A DNA stretch of 7,041 nucleotides from RGIG464 sp045643185 (GTDB lineage Bacteria > Myxococcota_A > Bradymonadia > UBA4248). The stretch is from assembly GCA_045643185.1 (NCBI GenBank), contig JAZUKH010000238.1, positions 1-7,041 of the forward strand. The letters are read 5' to 3'. Below the pieces are notes generated by a model. It had not been told where the DNA came from. It worked only from the letters and a program-made list of their open reading frames with translations, and made no database searches. Shown piece after piece: positions 1 to 4,899 of the stretch. The position numbers and the translations under genes are program-made. Position 1 is the first letter of the stretch; every line of letters starts with the position of its first letter.

Positions 1-3
1 CAA

Positions 4-15
4 TGGTCGCGACCA
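4..15. repeat. Perfect 12-bp palindrome
   Basis: TGGTCGCGACCA reads identically on both strands. It lies in the gene-free first 45 bases, upstream of repeat copy 1. It could be an operator half-site pair or the tail of a structure lying outside the window; a chance palindrome is also possible. Nothing else is recognisable in positions 1-45. Confidence 0.4.
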
Positions 16-45
16 GGTTATGGCACTTTAAGATCAGAAGTATCC

Positions 46-126
46 GGGGGCCGACTCCCCCTGCGCGGCTATTTGCAAAGCAAATACGCCGCTACCCCCT
101 GTGCGGGGCAAGCCCCGCAACGCCCC
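46..126 (+). repeat. Modular palindromic repeat, copy 1
   Basis: Three hairpins lie in a row. The first is GGGGG (46-50) with CCCCC (57-61). The second is GCGGC-TATTTGC (65-76) with GCAAATA-CGCCGC (80-92), carrying a one-base bulge on the right arm. The third is TGCGGGGC (102-109) with GCCCCGCA (112-119). The stretches around TCCCCCT, CGCGGCTATTT and AAATACGCCGCTACCCC recur in inverted orientation at 1364-1473, including the same bulge, which makes this a repeat family and not isolated structure. The open frame across it is read-through of the repeat and I do not treat it as coding. It resembles REP-like or small non-autonomous palindromic elements, but I cannot name a known family. Confidence 0.75.
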
Positions 127-193
127 AGACGGTATGGATCAGCTTTTCCTTGGTGGATAATGAATTCCGCGCGTAGTGCGGACAAACTGGCTT

Positions 194-204
194 GGAGAGA
201 TAAG
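194..204 (+). promoter_or_regulatory. Shine-Dalgarno site deciding the GTG start at 205
   Basis: GGAGAG (194-199) lies 5 bases before GTG at 205. The competing in-frame ATG at 160 has only GGTGG about 3 bases upstream, too close to be a good site. A GATAAT sequence at 156-161 could be a -10 element giving a transcript that starts near 168, which would also favour the start at 205; no convincing -35 accompanies it. Confidence 0.55.
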
Positions 205-1356
205 GTGTCGCAGTTATCACAAACCGAACGTGAAGCAGCAAAGGTTTTTAACACGCGTGCGCGTCAAATTTTTTGGCGAGGCGCGGTGGACGCAAAATGT
301 CCCGTTTGGAACATGAATGACGACGAGATCGTCGATTGGGTCGAAGCATATCAGCTCAAAAACGACCTGCTTGTGGATGGTCGACTGGGGCCGTCAACGA
401 TGATCGTGATGATGGCGAGTGAACGTGGTGGATTGGGCGATCCGATTGTGGATGGCAAAGAAGTCCATGTGGACGGGCTGCGCGTGGCGCGTATGTTCGT
501 GCCTGGTGCCGATCTGTCGCGCGTGGAACCCGATCTGTGCTGCGTGTTGTCACAAGCCGAGTTGGATCGCGAGACGCGTGATCGCGTGCGTGGCACGGGG
601 GGACGTGTGCGTGCGCATTTCAGCATCGACAGTTCGCGCGGTGCTCATGGTGAGAGTCTTGTCATTCAGTGGGCTGATCCGATGCGGTCGTGCGGCTTTT
701 GCCCGGTCAATGAGACGTTCGACTATCCGCGTGGGCGACAGTGTATCGGCGTTGAGGTCGAAAACGTGTTGCTGCTCTATCAATTGGACAGTGATGAACG
801 GCGTTGGTTGCGTCGCCGCCCGGTTGCGAAAGCGCAGATCGGAGCTTCTGGCGTGAGTCAGCCGATCATGTATGAGGAACAGGCACGGGCTTTTGAAAAA
901 CTGATGACGTTGCTGACAGGCGCGTGTGGCATTCCGAATGCCTATCCGCGCGAGGAATCAGGGCTCTATTCGACCGCGTTGTTGAATGGCGACGCTTTGG
1001 CGGCGCATCGCGGCTTCATGGCAAAATACAACTATTTTCAGCAGAATAACGAGCCGGGTGTGGGGTTCGCACTTTTGTTGGAGCGCTTTTTTGGCAAGGC
1101 CGAAGAAGCTGTGTCTGCAGAATCCAGCACGGCGGCCGTCATCGAAATGCCGGCCGATGCCTATTTGGCAAATCGTGAAGCGGCTCGCGCGGAATTGGCT
1201 GACAAACCGGCGCCGACGCAGTCGTTTTCACCAAAACACGAGGAGGATCCGCGATTTAACCTGTCGGCAGCCATCGCGGCGGCCTGGCAGTCGGGCAAAG
1301 CTGCTCGTGGGGCTCGATTGGCTGACCGGGCCAAAAAATTCGACCAAGAGACCTAA
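205..1356 (+). CDS. Degenerate N-acetylmuramoyl-L-alanine amidase-like protein with peptidoglycan-binding-like segment
   Basis: About 383 residues from GTG 205, or 398 from ATG 160; residue numbers here use the ATG. Residues 51-85 (VEAYQLKNDLLVDGRLGPST) look like a PG_binding_1 repeat, with the usual VDG-LGP-T signature. Residues 150-312 follow the AmpD/PGRP amidase order: AHF (152-154), IGVEVEN (196-202), a helix EEQARAFEKLMTLL (239-252), AHRGF with H283 in place of the usual GH, and EPGVGF (298-303) in place of DPG. The family's first zinc histidine, normally in a V-I-H-H/N-type strand before AHF, is not visible: the matching stretch reads CCVLSQAELDRET. The third ligand also appears changed from Asp to Glu. 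Enzyme activity is therefore doubtful; a glycan-binding or scaffold role is possible. The tail (313-398) is Ala/Glu-rich low complexity. No signal peptide or membrane segment is seen, which is odd for a wall enzyme. The gene sits between two inverted repeat copies and faces the kinase gene. The family call is motif-based. Confidence 0.6.
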   Translation: MSQLSQTEREAAKVFNTRARQIFWRGAVDAKCPVWNMNDDEIVDWVEAYQLKNDLLVDGRLGPSTMIVMMASERGGLGDPIVDGKEVHVDGLRVARMFVPGADLSRVEPDLCCVLSQAELDRETRDRVRGTGGRVRAHFSIDSSRGAHGESLVIQWADPMRSCGFCPVNETFDYPRGRQCIGVEVENVLLLYQLDSDERRWLRRRPVAKAQIGASGVSQPIMYEEQARAFEKLMTLLTGACGIPNAYPREESGLYSTALLNGDALAAHRGFMAKYNYFQQNNEPGVGFALLLERFFGKAEEAVSAESSTAAVIEMPADAYLANREAARAELADKPAPTQSFSPKHEEDPRFNLSAAIAAAWQSGKAARGARLADRAKKFDQET

Positions 1357-1363
1357 TGATTTT

Positions 1364-1473
1364 GGGGCCCTGCCAGGCGAAGGGGTAGCGGCGTATTTCG
1401 TATTTCGTAGAGACGCGTGGTCTACACGTCTCTACGAAATACGAAATAGCCGCGTAGGGGGAGACTTCCCCCT
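1364..1473 (-). repeat. Modular palindromic repeat, copy 2 (inverted)
   Basis: The reverse complement matches copy 1 in its shell: GGGG(G), TCCCCCT, CGCGGCTATTT, then AAATACGCCGCTACCCC. On the plus strand the arms 1394-1415 and 1427-1448 form a perfect 22-bp stem with an 11-base loop. The stem is extended by GCGG (1388-1391) pairing with CCGC (1450-1453) past a bulged G1393, the counterpart of the bulge in copy 1. AGGGGGA (1456-1462) pairs with TCCCCCT (1467-1473). The central stem contains GTAGAGACG and a tandem ATTTCGT, absent from copy 1, so the core differs while the shell is kept. It fills most of the 168-bp gap between two convergent genes and could block read-through from both sides, though it lacks a U-tract. 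GCGGCGCCGC (1498-1507) is a further perfect palindrome beside the kinase stop. Confidence 0.8.
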
Positions 1474-1524
1474 CAAAATCAAAAAGAATAGTTACGTGCG
1501 GCGCCGCTTTGTCTTGCGGTGGTC

Positions 1525-3597
1525 TTATTCGTATTTGGAGAATGCTTCGAGGACGCGGAGCATGGAACTTGGACGGAGCGCCGCATTGGGTTCGAGACAG
1601 CTTTCGACCGTATTGGCGACGAGGCCGGGAACGAACGGGTTGGTTTGCACGATGGGCGTGAAGCGGCCGGTGCATTGTGCCTCATAGATGGCGACGGGGG
1701 TGCGGCCGGTGTAGGGCAGGGCGTGTGTCAGGCATTCGTAGGCGACGACGCCGAACGAGAAGATGTCGGCTGCTGGCGTGATCTCGTCGCCACGGCATTG
1801 CTCCGGTGCCATGTAGAACGGGGTGCCGATGCCTTTGGAGTCGGTGGAGCCGACGATGTCCATTTCGTTGGCGGCGATGCCAAAATCCATGAGCCAGGGG
1901 TGGAAATTGGCGTGATCGACCATGATGTTGGCGGGCTTAAAGTCGCGGTGAATGATGCCCTGTTCGTGGGCCGTGACGAGGGCGCGGCCGACCTGGGCCA
2001 ACAGGCGAAGTGACATGGGCAACGGCATGGGGCCGTCGTGAAGGATCTGGGCGAGGTTTCGGCCGTCAATGTACTTCATCGTGAAGAAATACAGGCCATC
2101 GAGCTGTTCGAGGTGATAGGACGGCAGAATGTAGGTGTGGTCGATGTCTCGCGTCAGGCGCATTTCGCTTTTGAAGCGGGAGAGCCAGGAAGGGTCATTG
2201 ACAAGCGAGGGTTTGAGAACTTTGAGGGCCACGACTTCAGAGAGCGTGGTGTCGAGCACTTTGTAGACTGAGCCGGTGCCGCCGGTGCCTAGTTCCTCGA
2301 GAACCTGATAGCGGGATTTGGCAAGGACTTCGAGCGGTGAACGCGTCGAGCTTGAACGCATCATTGGGCTTTGTTGACGGAACGTGTTTGAGCTGCGGTG
2401 CAAAAGTTTTGCTTCGCCGCTGTCTTGCGATGGCGAAGTCAGCGTTTCGTCGAGATTTAGGCGCTGTTCGTCGTCATTCAGCTCGACCGAGAGCAGGGAG
2501 GCGCGCGAAATACATGGTCGTTGCCCAGAAGACGTGTGGTTTAGACGTGTTTGGTGAGTGTCTACGAGGCCGTCAAAGCGCAGTTCGGGCTCGGTGGGCG
2601 TCACGTCGAGTGCAAAATTGGGCGAAAGCAGGTCCATGTCAAGGCTGTCCAGGTTGATGACATCGCTCTTGAGGGAACGCATTTCGATGAGTAACGAGTC
2701 GGTCACTTCGCGTGGTGGAAATTGCTCGAACTGGTTGTCCAGAGCGAATTTGCGGATCTGCTCGTCCTGGTATGGACCGAGAACGGCATGCAAGTCTTCG
2801 AGGGCGCGAATGAGCTGTGGATAGTTGGAAATGCGTTGATTTGGACGCTCTGCCAGGGTGTGTTGAAAGAAATTAAGCAGTGGCAGGTGCGATTCGAGAG
2901 GGAGTTCCGCGGTGGTGAAGGCGTCGAGCATGTTTGACCACTGTGGTTCCCATTCGTCGGGTTGAAAAGTGTCGGTGAGCAGCTGGTAGAGTAGGGCTGA
3001 AATGGCGTAAACGTCGCTATATACGCCGGCCTGTTCGCCGCGTCGCCATTCGGGGGCGCTATGTTTGTCGTCGAGGGTGCCGGCGAGCTTAAATTTACGG
3101 CGCATGGCGGCTTCAATAAAGTGGTCGATGGTGATGCGCCCGTTTGGATTGAGAATAATGCTGTCGGGCATGACCGTGTAGTGCGCCAGATTTTGACGAT
3201 GGGCGGCGTCGAGAATGCGCGTGGCATCGAGCAAAATGGATAGGTAAAACGACGGTGGAACCTGCAACGCGCGCGTGAGGCGAAGACCAGATATGTCGAC
3301 GAGGGTCAGCGTCGCATTCGTGGCAGGCATGGCGACAAACGTGCCGTAGTCCGGGCTGGCGCCGATCTCCTGAATTGACGAGACGCCATCAATGTGGACG
3401 CGCGCCTGAGCTCGGCAGGCCTCTTCAAAACCTGCTCGCAACTCTGGCGTCATGGCCAGTTCGGGCGTCAGCGCGCGAATTGTGACCCATTGACCGCGAT
3501 GACGTAGATCCATTGCCAGAAAGTGGTGGTAGTGCTGGGACGACTCAAGAACTTCCTCAATCACGTAACCTGGGAAATAACGTTCTTTATCAATCAT
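1525..3597 (-). CDS. Tandem pseudokinase-Ser/Thr protein kinase (Hanks type)
   Basis: 690 residues. The C-terminal domain (about 429-688) has the full catalytic set: glycine loop GTGGTGSVY (437-445), VALK with K459, alpha-C E478, HRDFKPAN (H550, D552, K554, N557), DFG (571-573), GTPFYMAPE ending at E599, and DIFSFG. It should transfer phosphate from ATP to Ser/Thr. The N-terminal domain (about 7-273) has a kinase-like layout with key residues lost: VTIR with R41 at the ATP lysine, HYT (139-141) for HRD, DHF (158-160) for DFG, yet APE (181-183) and SDVY (194-197) are kept. It is therefore a likely pseudokinase that may regulate the active domain. The linker (about 275-428) is Ser/Thr-rich and looks disordered, a plausible autophosphorylation region. 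No membrane segment, PASTA or other sensor domain is present, so the protein is probably cytoplasmic. ATG at 3597 has AGGA 7 bases upstream (3605-3608). The substrate is unknown. Confidence 0.93.
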   Translation of the reverse strand: MIDKERYFPGYVIEEVLESSQHYHHFLAMDLRHRGQWVTIRALTPELAMTPELRAGFEEACRAQARVHIDGVSSIQEIGASPDYGTFVAMPATNATLTLVDISGLRLTRALQVPPSFYLSILLDATRILDAAHRQNLAHYTVMPDSIILNPNGRITIDHFIEAAMRRKFKLAGTLDDKHSAPEWRRGEQAGVYSDVYAISALLYQLLTDTFQPDEWEPQWSNMLDAFTTAELPLESHLPLLNFFQHTLAERPNQRISNYPQLIRALEDLHAVLGPYQDEQIRKFALDNQFEQFPPREVTDSLLIEMRSLKSDVINLDSLDMDLLSPNFALDVTPTEPELRFDGLVDTHQTRLNHTSSGQRPCISRASLLSVELNDDEQRLNLDETLTSPSQDSGEAKLLHRSSNTFRQQSPMMRSSSTRSPLEVLAKSRYQVLEELGTGGTGSVYKVLDTTLSEVVALKVLKPSLVNDPSWLSRFKSEMRLTRDIDHTYILPSYHLEQLDGLYFFTMKYIDGRNLAQILHDGPMPLPMSLRLLAQVGRALVTAHEQGIIHRDFKPANIMVDHANFHPWLMDFGIAANEMDIVGSTDSKGIGTPFYMAPEQCRGDEITPAADIFSFGVVAYECLTHALPYTGRTPVAIYEAQCTGRFTPIVQTNPFVPGLVANTVESCLEPNAALRPSSMLRVLEAFSKYE

Positions 3598-3660
3598 TAG
3601 AAAATCCTAACACCTACATGCACACACATCGAGCTCAACTCGAAAAACAAAACGTACCTT

Positions 3661-3689
3661 ATTCTATACGAAAGTCGTGAATACGTCTA
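3661..3689 (-). promoter_or_regulatory. Candidate promoter of the kinase gene
   Basis: On the minus strand, TAGACG (3684-3689) and TAGAAT (3661-3666) are separated by exactly 17 bases, matching 4/6 and 5/6 of the sigma-70-type -35 and -10 consensus. A start near 3654 would give a leader of about 57 bases before the ATG at 3597. This is pattern-based only. Confidence 0.45.
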
Positions 3690-3736
3690 GTTTGCAACCA
3701 AAAATGAGGGGCAAGAAGGATGCTATTCAGCCGAGC

Positions 3737-3935
3737 TGCCCGCGCGCCTTTTGCGCGCGGGCAAAAAAAAGGAATGGCTATATCAGCCGTGCCCGTCTTG
3801 CCTTCGGCTTCGACAGACACGGTTATGCAAGCACCGGCATTGCCGGTGCGCGGCTTCCAGCCGCCTTTTTTCATACTGTTCGCGCTTTTAGTTTCGTTTT
3901 ATGACACGCGCTTCGAACGCTTTGCGTTCATGCGC
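3737..3935. other. Cluster of GC-rich hairpins in the divergent intergenic region
   Basis: At least five stem-loops occur in 200 bases. (1) T/GCCCGCGCGC (3737-3747) pairs with GCGCGCGGGC/A (3753-3763), 10-11 bp, followed by eight A. (2) CCGTG (3787-3791) pairs with CACGG (3818-3822), with TCT/AGA inside and GCC-TTC-GGC nested at 3800-3808. (3) GCACCGGC (3831-3838) pairs with GCCGGTGC (3842-3849). (4) GCGGC (3850-3854) pairs with GCCGC (3860-3864), then six T. (5) GAACGC (3915-3920) pairs with GCGTTC (3924-3929), flanked by GCGC on both sides. The short frames that cross it on both strands look like read-through of palindromes, without family resemblance. It may be a composite palindromic repeat, a structured small RNA, or nucleoid or transcription-barrier DNA. 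The rest of 3598-4001 shows no gene. Confidence 0.6.
3850..3871 (+). terminator. Terminator-like hairpin with U-tract
   Basis: GCGGC-TTCCA-GCCGC followed by C and six T. This is a possible rho-independent terminator on the plus strand, but no plus-strand gene is recognised upstream. It would make sense only if a small RNA is transcribed across 3700-3870. The 5-bp stem is short. Confidence 0.3.
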
Positions 3936-4001
3936 TCTCTATGAAGATTTCCTTCACCTGCTGATATGAAACGGAGCTTGTTTGGTATTTACTTCAAATA
4001 G

Positions 4002-4030
4002 TTGCGTCACGTTTATTTTATTGCTAAACT
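4002..4030 (+). promoter_or_regulatory. Candidate infC promoter with extended -10
   Basis: TTGCGT (4002-4007), a 17-base spacer, then TAAACT (4025-4030) preceded by TGC, which gives the TGn extended -10 form. A start near 4037 leaves a leader of about 80 bases before infC. This argues against translation from the in-frame ATG at 3982, which would lie upstream of the transcript start. Confidence 0.5.
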
Positions 4031-4031
4031 G

Positions 4032-4085
4032 TTGGGCGTCCCAAGAGAGCTTATTTGTACAGAATCGTTTAGCTCTTTTCTTTTT
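4032..4085 (+). promoter_or_regulatory. Possible infC leader attenuator (overlapping hairpins)
   Basis: AAGAGAGCT (4043-4051) pairs with AGCTCTTTT (4071-4079), 9 bp with one G-U, across a 19-base loop. C and TTTTT follow, resembling a weak intrinsic terminator about 30 bases before infC. A second small stem, TTGGG (4032-4036) with CCCAA (4040-4044), shares bases 4043-4044 and cannot coexist fully with the first. If transcription starts near 4037, that alternative stem would be partly lost. Regulation of infC here is inference. Confidence 0.3.
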
Positions 4086-4116
4086 ATCAACTCTATCAAA
4101 GGAAAATGGAACGTCG

Positions 4117-4734
4117 ATGAGGCGAGGTCAGCAGAGACCGGGTGCACCCGGGGATGACAATCAGTACAGAATTAACCACCAAATTCGCATCGCGAAAATC
4201 CTCGTTATTGGGCCTGATAACGAGAAAATTGGCATTATGAGTCCCGATGAAGGGCGTTCTATTGCTGCTGAACACGGCCTTGATCTTGTCGAAGTTGCGC
4301 CTAAGGCGAATCCGCCTGTGTGCCGTATTATGGACTTCGGTAAGTTCCGTTACGAGCAGGCTAAAAAAGCGCAGAGCTCCAAAGCTGCCCGCATTGAGTT
4401 GAAAGAACTGCGTATTCGTCCCAAAACGGATGATAATGATCTCGAAACCATGATTCGTAAGGCCAAGACCTTCTTGGCAAAAGGCAATCGTGTCAAGATC
4501 GTCATGCGTCTGCGTGGTCGTGAACAGTCTCACGGCGAAATGTGGATCGACAAAATGATCGAGATCGTCGAAAAATTCAAAGATTGCGCTCAGGTCGCTC
4601 AGCCCGCTCGTGCAGAAGGCAAAATGATCTCGGCCGTCCTTGAACGTATCGGGGGCGCCGTTGCGACAACGCCTACGGATGATGCGGAAGACGAGGTTGA
4701 AGTTATTGGCGATGATGAGGATGATGAAGATTAA
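4117..4734 (+). CDS. infC: Translation initiation factor IF-3
   Basis: 205 residues. IF-3 binds the 30S subunit, prevents premature 50S joining and checks initiator tRNA-start codon pairing. The N-domain has YRINHQIR (17-24), then the hallmark VEVAPKANPPVCRIMDFGKFRYEQ (58-81), a basic linker with KELRIRPKTDDND (96-108), and the C-domain KAKTFLAKGNRVKIVMRLRGRE (115-136). ATG 4117 is chosen because the protein then begins at the usual IF-3 N-terminus; the in-frame extension back to 3982 is non-homologous and probably upstream of the promoter. Ribosome-binding signals are modest: AAAGGA at 4098-4103 is 13 bases away and GGA at 4108-4110 is 6 away. An in-frame ACG at 4111 is a possible rare-start alternative, since IF-3 genes often use non-AUG starts. 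The tail (188-205) is strongly acidic (DD-EDE-E...DDEDDED), longer and more acidic than typical. rpmI and rplT, the common downstream partners, are absent. Confidence 0.97.
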   Translation: MRRGQQRPGAPGDDNQYRINHQIRIAKILVIGPDNEKIGIMSPDEGRSIAAEHGLDLVEVAPKANPPVCRIMDFGKFRYEQAKKAQSSKAARIELKELRIRPKTDDNDLETMIRKAKTFLAKGNRVKIVMRLRGREQSHGEMWIDKMIEIVEKFKDCAQVAQPARAEGKMISAVLERIGGAVATTPTDDAEDEVEVIGDDEDDED

Positions 4735-4771
4735 TTTCTTCGCGTCTCAAAACGCTTTGTGATCAAAATAT

Positions 4772-4807
4772 AAAAAAAGACCGTTCTCATGGACGGTCTT
4801 TTTTTTT
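4772..4807 (+). terminator. Rho-independent terminator of infC
   Basis: GACCGTTC (4779-4786), loop TCAT, GGACGGTC (4791-4798): an 8-bp stem with one G-U, preceded by seven A and followed by nine T (4799-4807). It begins 37 bases after the infC stop and shows that infC is transcribed separately from xseA. The flanking A-tract makes it potentially active on the other strand as well. Confidence 0.92.
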
Positions 4808-4818
4808 CAAGTTTATCT

Positions 4819-4844
4819 GTGACACAAAAAAAAAGCGGTATAGT
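4819..4844 (+). promoter_or_regulatory. Weak candidate promoter for xseAB
   Basis: GTGACA (4819-4824, 5/6 to TTGACA) and TATAGT (4839-4844, 5/6 to TATAAT) are separated by only 14 bases including nine A. The spacing is shorter than the usual 16-18, so this is tentative, but a promoter is expected between the infC terminator and xseA. The GGGAGAGG element at 4885-4892 serves as the xseA Shine-Dalgarno site. Confidence 0.35.
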
Positions 4845-4899
4845 GGTTGTATCGAATTCAAAGTTAAGCTGAAAACGCCTGTGTGGGAGAGGATGAGCC

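Noticed and set aside
73..204. N-terminal extension of the amidase-like gene back to ATG 73
   Set aside because: It is translated from the palindromic repeat, lacks a ribosome-binding site and has the composition of repeat read-through.
46..1473. CRISPR array or insertion sequence
   Set aside because: Only two inverted copies with no regular spacers and no transposase are present.
1519..3243. Plus-strand open frames opposite the kinase gene
   Set aside because: They are shadows of a clearly recognised kinase coding frame and carry no motifs.
3737..3770. Terminator for the kinase or another minus-strand gene
   Set aside because: The hairpin is followed by A on the plus strand, so on the minus strand the T-run comes before the stem and not after it; it also lies upstream of the kinase.
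3677..3944. Small open frames on both strands in the kinase-infC gap
   Set aside because: They run through the hairpin cluster, have no good ribosome sites and read as Arg/Ala/Pro-rich palindrome translation without family resemblance.
3982..4116. Upstream extension of infC to ATG 3982
   Set aside because: The added residues are unlike IF-3, and a good extended -10 promoter lies inside this stretch.
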